Below, piece by piece: positions 51,658 to 61,371 of a stretch of DNA of 64,000 nucleotides (the stretch's first letter is position 1; each line of letters begins with the position of its first letter). The notes beneath the pieces were generated by a model. It ran no database searches. It was given only the letters and a program-made list of their open reading frames with translations, and was not told where the DNA came from. Origin of the DNA: Stanieria sp. NIES-3757 (GTDB lineage Bacteria > Cyanobacteriota > Cyanobacteriia > Cyanobacteriales > Xenococcaceae); contig AP017375.1 in assembly GCA_002355455.1 (NCBI GenBank), forward strand, positions 3,100,001-3,164,000, given 5' to 3'. The translations under genes and the position numbers were made by a program.

Positions 51658-54600
51658 CACTGATGCTAAACCCCGTGGGCTAGTGGGTCACATCACCGCC
51701 TATTTCATCAACTCGCAACTGACAATTCTACTGGTTATCGCCCTCGCCGTGTTCAGCATTGGCACCGTCATCCTGGTGCCGAAGGAAGAGAATCCCCAGA
51801 TTAATGTGCCGGGTGCAGCAGTGACTTTCAGCTATTCGGGTGCACCTGCCGAGGTGGTGGAAAGGAGCGTCACAACCATTATGGAAGGGCGCATCCGGGA
51901 ATTGAAAGGGATTGACCATATCTATTCCACGTCGGTCAATTCAGGCAGTGAAATTGATGTGCAATTCTTAGTTGGAAGCGACTGGGAAAAATCGATCTTT
52001 AATTTGCAGAATCAAATATTTAATAGTCGAGACCTGTTACCGTCCGGTGTCACCTATGAGCTCCATTCCAGCCGCACGGATGATGTGCCAATTGTGACCC
52101 TAACATTAACGGGAAAAGACTACAGCGACAATCAACTGCATCGCGTCGGCGAACGCATCTTGGAGGAATTACGCAAAATTCCGGATACCGGAGTCCTGAC
52201 GCTTAACGGGGGTCAGCCCCGCATGATCGCAGTAGACCTAAACCCGGATAAGCTGGCAAGTTATCAGCTATCCCCCAGCACGATTGCCCAATCCCTTGAG
52301 GCTGCGAATACCGAACTGCCTGCGGGAGATGTGTCGGATGGGCAAACTCGCTTATTTATTGAAGGCGGCTCTCTCTTTCAGTCTATTGACGATATCGCTC
52401 AAATTATTGTTGGATTTAGCAGCGATCGTTCTCCCATTTACCTGCGCGATGTTGCCACCATTCGAGATGATTTTCGCGATCGCACCTCCTACTCTCGGAT
52501 TCACTTCCGCCCCGATTACGAGTTGAGTTCGCCCCATCCCCACATTAAGGACCGACCTGCTGCTGCCTTTGTCAGTCAGCCCGCCATTACCATCGGCGTC
52601 GCTAAGAAGGAAGGCACCAATGCCGTTACCGTCGCCGAGGAAGTCTTCCATCGCTTAGAAGAACTCAAACCCCAGTTGCCGGCTGGCGTGGAAATGGCAG
52701 TCACCCGCAATGACGGTTACTCGGCTGAAGCCACCGTCGAAAACCTGTTCCACGAATTAATGGTGGCGACGGTGGTGGTGGTGGTGATGATGATGATGTT
52801 TCTGGGATGGCGAGATTCTCTGATTGTTGGGGTGGTGATTCCTCTCACCTTAGGTACCACTATCGGCATTGGTTATCTGACGGGTCACACCATTAACAAA
52901 GTGGCGATGTTTGCGCTAATCATCTCGATTGGGATTCTGGTGGATGATGGGGTGGTGATCGTTGAAAATATCCATCGTCGGTTTGAACTGAAACCACACT
53001 TAACTTTTAAAGAAAAACTGGAAGAGGCAGTTGACGCGGTCAGTGAAATCGGGGCACCGACAGTTCTGGCAACCTTGACGGTGGTGTTGGCATTTTATCC
53101 CCTGCGCTACATCACCGGATTAATCGGTCCCTATCTGGCTCCCCTGTCCTTTAATGTGCCGATTGCCATGGTTTTAAGTTTTATTCTGGCAATCACGGTC
53201 ACGCCCTACATGGCAGTTCGGATGATCAAGCTGTCTCATGCGCATGAGTCACAGGATTTGCACTCCACGCGCATTTACCGCTGGTATTCTGCAATCATGC
53301 AGCCGTTAATGGACTCTCGCCGCCGCCGCCGGTTTGTCATCCTGGCTGTTTCGGGGTTACTGGCAATTACGCTGACTTTTCCATTGACCCAAGCGGTGAA
53401 AGTGCGGGTGCTGCCCAAGGGCAACGATTCTAACTTTCTGGTGCAGATTGATATGCCGTCGGGAACTGGATTGGAGAAGACGAACCAGGTGGTGCAGGAA
53501 GTTGAAGCCGTTTTGCAACAACAGCCTGAAATCATCAACTTTGAAACCTATGTCGGAACCTATGCTCCGGTGGATTTCGCTGCCATGTTCAGAGGCACGT
53601 CTAACCGAGGCGATAAACATAATGCTGAGATCCGGGTGCATATCACCGATAGCAAGGCACGAGCCATCACCACCGAAAATCTGGTGCTTCAGTTGCGTCC
53701 GCTGCTCACAGAAGTTGCCAATCGGCACCAGGCGGTGGTCAAGTTCCTGGAAAAGCCACCTGGACCTCCGCAGCGAGCGACCGTACTGGCAGAAATTTAT
53801 GGACCCGATTACACGCAGCTGCGGGAACTGTCAAAACAGATACGACAGGTCTTTAACGGTACGAAGGAAGTTGTGGATATTGACGACTCGACCCGCAACC
53901 AAATTCCACAAATGCAGTTAACGGTCGATCAGGACAAGGCAATGCGAGCCGGGATCACTCGTTCAGATGTTGCCCAAACCTTAAATGTGCTGTTGACCGG
54001 GGAGGATGTTTCGACCCTAAAAATTCCTGGTGAAATTCTTCCCGTTGGGATTCAACTGCGCTTTGCAGAACAATTTCGCCGCAATTTGAATGACCTCGAT
54101 CGAATTCAATTGCCCAATTCCACAGGGGCGCTGGTGCCGTTGACCGAGTTAATCAACCGACAATCCACGATCGTAGACCAGCCCATCTTTCATAAAGACC
54201 AGCAACCCGTGACTTATGTCACTGGAGAAATGGGAAACCGTTCCTCCATCTACGCGGTCTTCGATCAACTGTTCTACTTCCTGCGCCATCCCTTGCCCGC
54301 TGGCTACTGGATCGAGTGGGACGGGGAATGGAAAACGACTGTAGATCTATTCCGCGATATCGCTCTGGCTTTGACCGCTGCCACGGCAATGATTTACATG
54401 CTGCTGGTCGGACAATTCCGTAGCTTCAAAGTTCCTCTGATCATCCTGGGTAGTATTCCCCTGTCTCTGATTGGGATCTTAATCGCCTTTGCGCTAAATG
54501 GCGCTTACTTGAGTGCCCTGTCTCTGATTGGGGTTATTGCCCTAGCGGGTATGGTAATCCGAAATTCGATCGTCCTGCTGGAATTTATTCAGGAACGATT

Positions 54601-54898
54601 GCGGGAGGGAGCCGATTTACAACACGCCATCCTGGAAGCGGGAGCAGTCCGATTTCGTCCGATTTTGCTTACCAGTATGGCGGCAATTTTGGGTAATGCT
54701 CCGATTCTGCTCGACCCCATTTGGGCAGGTCTGGGGTGGACCATTATTACCGGGATGATGGCATCTTCAGCCCTGACGATGGTGGTGATTCCGCTGATCT
54801 ACTATGGCGATCGCCTGAAGCAGTCAAAACGTTCAAGCGTATCCGAAGACAGTGATCCCACTCAAGACACGACTGGAGGTGAAAGTTATGCATCCTAA
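51647..54898 (+). CDS. RND-family efflux pump (HAE1-like)
   Basis: From the ATG at 51647 (GAGGAG ribosome-binding site at 51636) the protein is 1083 aa, with the usual 12 helices in two halves and large periplasmic loops. The proton-relay Asp pair is in ILVDDGVVIVENI (first-half TM4). The second half has LIGVIALAGMVIRNSIVLLEFI. Porter-domain features (GSEIDVQFLVGSDWE) are present. It exports toxic compounds using the proton gradient. It starts inside the adaptor's 3' end and overlaps the pxcA-like gene by 11 bp, so these three are translationally coupled. The adaptor-pump set lacks its own outer-membrane channel gene. Confidence 0.93.
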   Translation: MSNDTDAKPRGLVGHITAYFINSQLTILLVIALAVFSIGTVILVPKEENPQINVPGAAVTFSYSGAPAEVVERSVTTIMEGRIRELKGIDHIYSTSVNSGSEIDVQFLVGSDWEKSIFNLQNQIFNSRDLLPSGVTYELHSSRTDDVPIVTLTLTGKDYSDNQLHRVGERILEELRKIPDTGVLTLNGGQPRMIAVDLNPDKLASYQLSPSTIAQSLEAANTELPAGDVSDGQTRLFIEGGSLFQSIDDIAQIIVGFSSDRSPIYLRDVATIRDDFRDRTSYSRIHFRPDYELSSPHPHIKDRPAAAFVSQPAITIGVAKKEGTNAVTVAEEVFHRLEELKPQLPAGVEMAVTRNDGYSAEATVENLFHELMVATVVVVVMMMMFLGWRDSLIVGVVIPLTLGTTIGIGYLTGHTINKVAMFALIISIGILVDDGVVIVENIHRRFELKPHLTFKEKLEEAVDAVSEIGAPTVLATLTVVLAFYPLRYITGLIGPYLAPLSFNVPIAMVLSFILAITVTPYMAVRMIKLSHAHESQDLHSTRIYRWYSAIMQPLMDSRRRRRFVILAVSGLLAITLTFPLTQAVKVRVLPKGNDSNFLVQIDMPSGTGLEKTNQVVQEVEAVLQQQPEIINFETYVGTYAPVDFAAMFRGTSNRGDKHNAEIRVHITDSKARAITTENLVLQLRPLLTEVANRHQAVVKFLEKPPGPPQRATVLAEIYGPDYTQLRELSKQIRQVFNGTKEVVDIDDSTRNQIPQMQLTVDQDKAMRAGITRSDVAQTLNVLLTGEDVSTLKIPGEILPVGIQLRFAEQFRRNLNDLDRIQLPNSTGALVPLTELINRQSTIVDQPIFHKDQQPVTYVTGEMGNRSSIYAVFDQLFYFLRHPLPAGYWIEWDGEWKTTVDLFRDIALALTAATAMIYMLLVGQFRSFKVPLIILGSIPLSLIGILIAFALNGAYLSALSLIGVIALAGMVIRNSIVLLEFIQERLREGADLQHAILEAGAVRFRPILLTSMAAILGNAPILLDPIWAGLGWTIITGMMASSALTMVVIPLIYYGDRLKQSKRSSVSEDSDPTQDTTGGESYAS

Positions 54899-56147
54899 TG
54901 TGTTTAATCATATCAACCAATGGATTGTGAAAACGCCCCTGCGATCGCTATCTGAGGCATACAATGCAGCCCTGGCAATTCAAGCGATTGAAGAAAAGCA
55001 CTTTGTCGGTCGAGCGATCGCCAAAGATTCAAATCACACCGATGCTACATTCCGTTACTTCCGGGACAAACGAGATTCCTATCTTCAAGTCATCCGAGTG
55101 CGACTGGCTGAATTTAGAAGCAGTAGCTTAATTTCAAACCTGCTTCATGCCTCACCTGACAAAAGCTTGCCTGGAGAGATGAGCCAGGACAGCGACGAGA
55201 GCACAATTCTGGAGAAATTGAACTTAATTGAATCGGTTTTGGCTAGATACGAAATTCAACGGCAATTAGAAGCAACCGTTTTTCCCCGGAAGCAAGACCA
55301 GCAAGTCAGTCAGCCCTTCCAGGAAGCCCCTTTTGACTTTGATGAAACCTTTAATCAAACAGATTCACTTCAAAGAATTCGCTCGGGTTCAGTTTTCGAT
55401 ACGGCAAATCAAATTAAGAAAGAACTGACTCCCGAATATGAACGGGAAGTTCTATACGAACTGCGTACTGCTCGTAAGCGAACCATAAGAGCAAGTCGGT
55501 TCTTGATTTTGCTCATCGTCATCCCATTGATGGTTCAGTTTGCAGGTAAATCGCTCCTGATTGAGCCATTAATCCATCAGTTCAATCATTCTCCCCAAAT
55601 CATGTTGACAGGTGAAGCTAAGCAACGGGCAGTGCACGACCTTGCCCAGTTTAAGGAAAGCCTAGAATTTGACACCTTGGCGAATGACAGCCATCAAAGC
55701 CCGAATTCAGAGCAATTGCTCAAAGCCGAAGCCCATCGTTTACAGGAGCGTTACAGCGAGGAAAGTACGGAAGGCATCAAAAATCTAATGGCAGATGGGT
55801 TAGCATTCGTGACCTTCATCGCGCTAATGTATTTCGGTCGCCAGCAAGTGGTCGTGCTTAAGTCTTTGATCGACCGAGTTTTTTTTGGATTGAACGATGC
55901 AACCAAGGTGTTTCTGATCATTCTCTTCACCGACATGTTTGTTGGTTACCATTCGTCTCATGGTTGGGAAGTTTTACTGGAAGGCATTGCAGAGCATTTT
56001 GGGTTGCCCAGCGATCGCAATGCCATCTTCCTGTTTATCGCCACAGTTCCTGTCATGTTGGATGCAACGTTCAAATACTTGATCTTCAATTATCTCACCC
56101 GGAAGTCACCTTCAGCCGTTGCTGTTTACAGAACCATGAATGAGTAA
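54888..56147 (+). CDS. pxcA: PxcA/CemA-family proton-extrusion protein
   Basis: Start at 54888 is chosen for GGAGGTGAAAG 5 to 15 bases before it; it overlaps the pump's stop. The 419-aa protein ends like PxcA/CemA: GYHSSHGWEVLLEGIAEHFGLP, FLFIATVPVMLDATFKYLIF, SPSAVAVYRTMNE, with four hydrophobic helices in the C-terminal half. The N-terminal half is helical and soluble. PxcA mediates light-dependent proton extrusion in cyanobacteria and CemA is its plastid homologue. Finding it in an operon with a proton-driven RND pump is unusual, and suggests compensation of proton influx. Likely a paralogue of the housekeeping copy. Confidence 0.88.
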   Translation: MHPNVFNHINQWIVKTPLRSLSEAYNAALAIQAIEEKHFVGRAIAKDSNHTDATFRYFRDKRDSYLQVIRVRLAEFRSSSLISNLLHASPDKSLPGEMSQDSDESTILEKLNLIESVLARYEIQRQLEATVFPRKQDQQVSQPFQEAPFDFDETFNQTDSLQRIRSGSVFDTANQIKKELTPEYEREVLYELRTARKRTIRASRFLILLIVIPLMVQFAGKSLLIEPLIHQFNHSPQIMLTGEAKQRAVHDLAQFKESLEFDTLANDSHQSPNSEQLLKAEAHRLQERYSEESTEGIKNLMADGLAFVTFIALMYFGRQQVVVLKSLIDRVFFGLNDATKVFLIILFTDMFVGYHSSHGWEVLLEGIAEHFGLPSDRNAIFLFIATVPVMLDATFKYLIFNYLTRKSPSAVAVYRTMNE

Positions 56148-56172
56148 TAAACATTTAAAGGAGGCAATTGTC

Positions 56173-56412
56173 ATGGAAGTTGAAGATTTCTCTGCTCAAG
56201 AACTTTCACCGGAAGACATCAAACAATTGGAAAAATTTAGGAGAATGATTGAAGCGTCGGTTTCAGATGGCAGGATCTCTCTCGCCGAACAGGAACGTCT
56301 CAAGAAAATCATTTTCGCAAACAAAAAGATAATCCCAGCAGCAATACACCTGTACTCGACGCTTGTACTCGACAAAATCAATCGGGGCGAGCTGGAGTAT
56401 GAGTGGGAATAA
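56173..56412 (+). CDS. Small TerB-like protein, function unknown
   Basis: The ribosome-binding site AAAGGAGG at 56157-56164 fits the ATG at 56173 better than the overlapping ATG at 56140, giving 79 aa. The helical segment RRMIEASVSDGRISLAEQERLKKII resembles one TerB-type repeat with an acidic loop (SDGRIS). The tail is Glu rich. It is coupled by position to the pxcA-like gene (25 bp after its stop). Function unknown; the TerB resemblance is weak. Confidence 0.55.
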   Translation: MEVEDFSAQELSPEDIKQLEKFRRMIEASVSDGRISLAEQERLKKIIFANKKIIPAAIHLYSTLVLDKINRGELEYEWE

Positions 56413-56509
56413 ACTCCTTTAATAGGTCGCTTTGAAAATGCTTGGGAGAAGCGAAAGTGAATTCGTAACAATACCCAAAGTTCAATATTTACTGTTCTGG
56501 GTGAAGATT

Positions 56510-58288
56510 ATGCATTGGTGTATTTCTTGCCAGAAGACCCTGAGGGGTGTGCTCGTAAATACGATCATTCTTAGTTTGTTGGCCTTTGTGTTAAGCATCG
56601 CATGGGCATCTGCTACATCTGCACAAGTACCACCTACCCTAAAGCCAACTACATTGCCTCAATTCGAGCCTAGAGGGGTTGAGCATTTAGGAAACATCGA
56701 AGTGGCTCCTATTAAACTAGATGGTCAGATCCTGTTTAAAGTAGCTTCTCCCCCAGTTTTAGACCAAGATGAGCAAGTAGATCGAATTCCGGTTGAGATA
56801 CGAGCAAATCGGATCGAGGCAAATTTAAACCGAATTATTGGTAATAACATTATCTATCTATCCCCACCTTATGGAATTGAAACAAGTACTGCTTACGATC
56901 CCAAAACTTTAAAGGTTTATGTAGCCAAGCTAAACAATACAACAACCATTTTTGCCAGAGACAATGCTCATCCCTTACCGTTTCCTTTACTAACGGTGAC
57001 GCAATCGGATGCAGAATATTGGGGGTTGCCAATCGAACAAGTGGCAGCGTTAATGCAGGATAAAGTTGAGCAGCACTTGCATCAGGCTTTAGAAGAGCGA
57101 ACAACAGCCCACCTTAGTTTGCAAGCACTGAAAGCAGTCCTGATTACTTTGGGTATGGTAACTGGAAGTTCTGTATTATGGCTATTAGGTAAACTGCTGC
57201 GTAAGAGAGATAAATTTCTAAAGGCACGACAGGCGGATGAAGCCGAACAAACTAGCCTTATTTCAAGTAAAGCACTGCATGAAAACGATCCAGCTTTGCA
57301 GCGGCTGAGCGCTTTGCAAAGACAGAAATATCAATCAGCTTTAGAAAGACGACGCAGCTTTATTTCCTTTCTAAATTGGCTTTTAGTTTGGGCGTATATT
57401 GTTCTCTCGATTGTAGGAATTCTCCTTATTTTATCGCTATTTCCCTGGACAAAACCACTTGTTTGGACAATTCTTAGCTTGCCAATCAAACTTTTGGGAA
57501 TCTGCTTTGTTGTTGGTTTAATAAACTTGCTGATTGATGCTTTATTAAATGGGCTAGAAAAGGCTTGGAATGATTACCGCATCTTTGCATCAGAAGATGA
57601 ACAGCGAAAGTCTTTAAGACTTACTACGACAATTAATGTGCTCAAAGACTCCAAGATGGTAGCCATCTATTTAATTGCCATTATTTGGGGTATTAGTGTC
57701 TTAGGTGCGCCAGTTATTTCAATCTTGGCAGCAAGTGGATTGCTCGTTGTCGCACTATCCTTTAGCTTTCAAAATCTTGTAAAAGATTTAATAACTGGTT
57801 TTCTAATTCTATGGGAGGACCAGTTTGCCATTGGTGACACAATTACCATTCAAAATACTAATGGTTATCTTGCATCTGGGTTAGTCGAAAACATGAATCT
57901 CCGAATTACTCAGCTACGTGATATAAGAGGACACTCGATCACTATCCCTAACAGCACCATTACTCAGGTACAGAACATGACCCGTAGTTGGTCACAGGTT
58001 GACTTTTCGATTGAGATTTCTCATGGAACAGATATAGATAAAGCGATCGCAGTGATTGAAAAAGCTGCTCAACTTCTGCTTGAGGAGGAGGATTGGAGAG
58101 AGTCAATTGTAACCTCTCCTCAGGTTTTGGGGATTGATTCTGTATCTTATTCTGGGTTGTTGATTCGAGTTCTGATCCGAACGAAGCCTGGACAACAATG
58201 GAGAGTGGAAAGAGAATTCCGTCGTCGAGTTCTCATCACATTAGGTGAACATAACATTCCATTGGCGAAATACTGTTTAACATCCTAA
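56510..58288 (+). CDS. MscS-family mechanosensitive channel, exported N-terminal domain
   Basis: Starting at the ATG at 56510 gives a 592-aa protein with a signal peptide (residues 16-40, cleavage near SAQV); two upstream in-frame starts would break this. An N-terminal periplasmic domain (about 40-195) precedes five helices and the MscS core. The pore helix region reads ISILAASGLLVVALSFSFQNLVKD and the beta domain includes WEDQFAIGDTITIQN, followed by the alpha/beta cage. It would release solutes on osmotic downshift. It follows the small protein by about 100 bp and may be in the same transcript. Confidence 0.87.
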   Translation: MHWCISCQKTLRGVLVNTIILSLLAFVLSIAWASATSAQVPPTLKPTTLPQFEPRGVEHLGNIEVAPIKLDGQILFKVASPPVLDQDEQVDRIPVEIRANRIEANLNRIIGNNIIYLSPPYGIETSTAYDPKTLKVYVAKLNNTTTIFARDNAHPLPFPLLTVTQSDAEYWGLPIEQVAALMQDKVEQHLHQALEERTTAHLSLQALKAVLITLGMVTGSSVLWLLGKLLRKRDKFLKARQADEAEQTSLISSKALHENDPALQRLSALQRQKYQSALERRRSFISFLNWLLVWAYIVLSIVGILLILSLFPWTKPLVWTILSLPIKLLGICFVVGLINLLIDALLNGLEKAWNDYRIFASEDEQRKSLRLTTTINVLKDSKMVAIYLIAIIWGISVLGAPVISILAASGLLVVALSFSFQNLVKDLITGFLILWEDQFAIGDTITIQNTNGYLASGLVENMNLRITQLRDIRGHSITIPNSTITQVQNMTRSWSQVDFSIEISHGTDIDKAIAVIEKAAQLLLEEEDWRESIVTSPQVLGIDSVSYSGLLIRVLIRTKPGQQWRVEREFRRRVLITLGEHNIPLAKYCLTS

Positions 58289-58461
58289 AGCCTTTGAAAT
58301 TTCGTTGTTACTGAGCAAGAAATGATTAAGTTTTGTAACTCATTCCACAGTAGGCATTTTAAACGTTAAGAAATAAATCGCTAACAGTATCAGAGAAGGT
58401 GTCACCAAGAGCCAAGTAGCTGAAAGCCTTGTTCTGAATAACTTAGGGGAGTTAAAAAGTC

Positions 58462-60213
58462 ATGAATACAAAGATTGCTGCTAATCCGCTGTTCAAAAAA
58501 AGATTTATACAGACAAGCATCTCTCAGTCAAGTAATACTTGTCTATTTACACTTAGATGGTTCTCGTCCTTCAAGCCAATACGACTCCTTACCCTGGGAA
58601 CTATTTCAGTCTTGTTATCCGCATTGCCAGGAAAAGCAGCAGAAAAGATTTATTTCAAATATGGCCCATTTATCGAATCACTAGATGTTAGTTCTCTAGA
58701 AAGTTTTGCTAAAACCGGGAAGATTAACTCGGATTTGAAATTCTACTTCACGCTCGCTAAAGCCAATGATACAACCAAGCAGAAGGTTCGAGAAATTTTG
58801 GTTCAACGTGCAAATATTAAGCCTTTCGAGGTGTCGCAGTTTTTCAACAGTGAACTAGGTTATAATATTCTGGAGCGATTTGGTCAATATATCCAAACTC
58901 CGAGTTGGTTGAATGGAAAACAATCCCTTCGGGCAGGTTTAGTGCTAGCTGCATTCGACTCGAAAGGATTAACGCTGCTCAACTTCCTGCAAAAGCTGCC
59001 AGTCGATGTTTATATTGATGTGAAAGTTGTTCTGAAAGGATTTCGATCGCTGGAACGGGTAAACAAGGCAACGAATTTTTTCATTCAGAAAATGTCATCC
59101 TTTTCCAATGTGGAGTCAGTTAGTGGAGCCACCGTAGATTTTGCGAAATTACCAGATTTACGCCAGATGGGACCTTTGGGTGTTCAGGAAAAACGCTGGG
59201 TATTAAAAGATGCCAATCATAATCGCCAATTTTATGTGTTGGTCTTTGAGCCGCAGCAGTGGCGTTTCGGAAAAACTCCCGTACTGATTTTGTCTCATGG
59301 TTTAGGCTCTAAGCCTGAAGAGTTTGCAGCACGAGCAAAGCATTTAGCCTCCTATGGCTTTTTGGTAGCATTACCGCAGCATCCCGGAAGCGATACACAG
59401 CAGGTACAAGAACTCAAGCAAGGGCTGTCGTTGGCTTACTTTTTAACCAGCGAGTTTATTGATCGACCACGCGATATTAGCTATGTGATTGATGAACTGG
59501 AACGACGGAATCATGCAGAGTTTGGTGGACGGTTAGACTTGCAATCTGTAGGAGTGGCTGGGCATTCCTTTGGTGGCTATGGAGCGTTAGCCGTTGCCGG
59601 TGCCACAATCGATTTTGAGCATCTGCAAAAAGAGTGCGATGATCGCCAGTTTGAGTATCTAAATAACTCATTAATATTACAATGCCAAGCTTTGCATCTG
59701 CCTCGGCAAGCCTATAAATTCCGAGATCCAAGAGTAAAGGCTGTTTTTGCAGCAAATCCAGTCAACTACGCAATTTTCGGTCCTAAAGGATTGGGAAAAA
59801 TTACGATTCCGGTATTTATGATTGGGGGTAGTAAAGATCCAATCACTCCGCCAATCTTTGAGCAAGCCCGGTCTTTCCCGTTGTTGAACTCCTCCGTTAA
59901 ATATCTAGCACTTGCAGAAGGGCAAGCCCATATTACTAATTTGGCGGATTTAGATATCTGGGTTACCCACGCTCTAGGTTCCATTCAAAGCTTAGGTCTG
60001 GCTAGTCCTTTTTTACTTGACAGTTATGCAGATGCTTTGCTGTTGGCATTTTTTCAGACTCATTTAGCTGGAGATTCAGCCTATCAACCGTACATGCAGT
60101 CCGCTTATGCCAAGTATCTAAGCCACAATCAGAAATTCAAACTGTTCGCGATCAGTGCAGCATCAGACAATGCTTTCAAAGCTGCGATCGCCGAATTCAG
60201 AGCGAAGCATTAA
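58462..60213 (+). CDS. DUF1400 alpha/beta hydrolase, exported
   Basis: The 583-aa protein has a signal peptide (about 25-55, RLLTLGTISVLLSALPGKAAEKI) and then a DUF1400 domain (about 60-190) seen mainly in cyanobacterial hydrolases. The alpha/beta-hydrolase fold holds the nucleophile in AGHSFGGYGAL, a later GGSKDPITPP with the acid, and EGQAHITN with the His, giving a full Ser-Asp-His triad. It is probably a periplasmic esterase or lipase; the substrate is unknown. A GTGTCAC-like spacer and 170 bp separate it from the MscS gene. Confidence 0.85.
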   Translation: MNTKIAANPLFKKRFIQTSISQSSNTCLFTLRWFSSFKPIRLLTLGTISVLLSALPGKAAEKIYFKYGPFIESLDVSSLESFAKTGKINSDLKFYFTLAKANDTTKQKVREILVQRANIKPFEVSQFFNSELGYNILERFGQYIQTPSWLNGKQSLRAGLVLAAFDSKGLTLLNFLQKLPVDVYIDVKVVLKGFRSLERVNKATNFFIQKMSSFSNVESVSGATVDFAKLPDLRQMGPLGVQEKRWVLKDANHNRQFYVLVFEPQQWRFGKTPVLILSHGLGSKPEEFAARAKHLASYGFLVALPQHPGSDTQQVQELKQGLSLAYFLTSEFIDRPRDISYVIDELERRNHAEFGGRLDLQSVGVAGHSFGGYGALAVAGATIDFEHLQKECDDRQFEYLNNSLILQCQALHLPRQAYKFRDPRVKAVFAANPVNYAIFGPKGLGKITIPVFMIGGSKDPITPPIFEQARSFPLLNSSVKYLALAEGQAHITNLADLDIWVTHALGSIQSLGLASPFLLDSYADALLLAFFQTHLAGDSAYQPYMQSAYAKYLSHNQKFKLFAISAASDNAFKAAIAEFRAKH

Positions 60214-60310
60214 GGAATTGAATAAAAGTTGTAAATCGCGGTATGGCATTTATTCTAGAGGAGGAGTTTATTATGGAGCCTGGGCAATTCACTATTATAC
60301 TCTCCATATT

Positions 60311-60823
60311 TCAGCTTTTTTGATAATGAAGCAATTCTCTTAATCTCTCTCGTACTTGCTCCATCTCTTGATAATTTTCTTGAGCAGTCATCTCTAGGTA
60401 AGCTAACTCTTCTTTCTCATAGTTAGGATATTGAACCTCTACTGCAATTCCATCTACTCTTTGACCATTTGATATTGCTGCTGTAACTACTGTTTGGTAA
60501 CAACTCCAACATCGATTTACATAGCCATAGTTTTCTTTAGCTGCGAAGATTTTTTCACTATGAGGATGATATGAGAATGTCCAATCCAACGCAATTATTT
60601 CCCTGCCTTTTCCTTGATGTATGCGAGATACCACCTTCCTCTGCTGCTGCATCAATTCCTCATACTTCCATCCTCCTTCAAATATAGACTCATGCATCGC
60701 CCGACGACTTACTTTTTCTGTCTCAATTGGCGATAATAGCAAAATAAATTTTTGTTTCATTCTGGCAATCTCACAGAGCCTTGGTTTCGATTTGTACCAA
60801 ATGAAGCGTTGCTGAAACGACAA
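60311..60823 (-). pseudogene. Truncated transposase (IS701-like)
   Basis: A 170-aa frame on the minus strand has ETEKVSRRAMHESIFEGGW, IALDWTFSYHPHSEKIFAAK with the first DDE Asp, then VNRCWSCYQTVVTAAISNGQ. These are features of a cyanobacterial IS4-superfamily/IS701-type transposase N-terminal half. The second D and E and the C-terminal half are absent, so it is a remnant. It lies within about 25 bp of a transposon-end-like repeat array (60847-61028) that is not its own by sequence type. Confidence 0.65.
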
Positions 60824-60846
60824 AAGATAAAGTGCATGAAAATAAA

Positions 60847-61028
60847 TGACACTTAATTCTTTAAATCCAAAATCTTAGAATCTGATTTTTGACAAATAAT
60901 TATTTAAATTGTTTTTAATACTCTAGAGTAAGTCAAAATGGCTTAAATGGTCGTGCAGTAAGAGTTTCAAACTATTATAATTAGTGACAATAATTCTTTA
61001 AATTGGACAAATAATTCTTTAATGTACA
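60847..61028. repeat. Orphan transposon end, type V-K CAST/Tn5053-like
   Basis: Four direct repeats of about 19 bp with the core GACA-ATAATTCTTTAA (60847, 60890, 60985, 61005) end with TGTACA at 61023-61028. Type V-K CASTs have TGTACA termini and repeated GTGACAAATTATCTGTC-like sites. The array points to an element whose body is to the left. No matching left end or cas12k is in the window. Confidence 0.55.
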
Positions 61029-61187
61029 GATATTGTAATGACTCTGGTTTAGTTGCTATTCGACACTCAATGCTTTTAACACTCATGACTTGAGCTTTTA
61101 TACTAATACAAGCTTATTAATATACTAGGCGATCGCCAAAATGAAATCAAAATTTTTTAGTCACAAAATAGGAGTAATTGATTTTGA

Positions 61188-61365
61188 TTAACAATCGGGA
61201 GATAGGACTATTTTTCTAATTTGATTTAATTGATCTGCCAAGCTCAGAGTACGTAAAACATGGTCGGGATGTTTCTCAAATTTATTGCCCCAATTATTAA
61301 TTGTTCTGGGGCTTAAACCAGTGGCTTCTGCAATTTGTAGTATTCTACTTAAAACTAAAAGCTCA
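61188..61365 (-). pseudogene. HTH protein remnant
   Basis: On the minus strand, a short frame without a clear start reads LSRILQIAEATGLSPRTINNW, then FEKHPDHVLRTLSLADQLNQ, ending at 61188. It looks like the helix-turn-helix end of a DNA-binding protein, probably a mobile-element relic. It overlaps the upstream region of the sulfatase gene. Confidence 0.45.
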
Positions 61366-61371
61366 ATAAAT

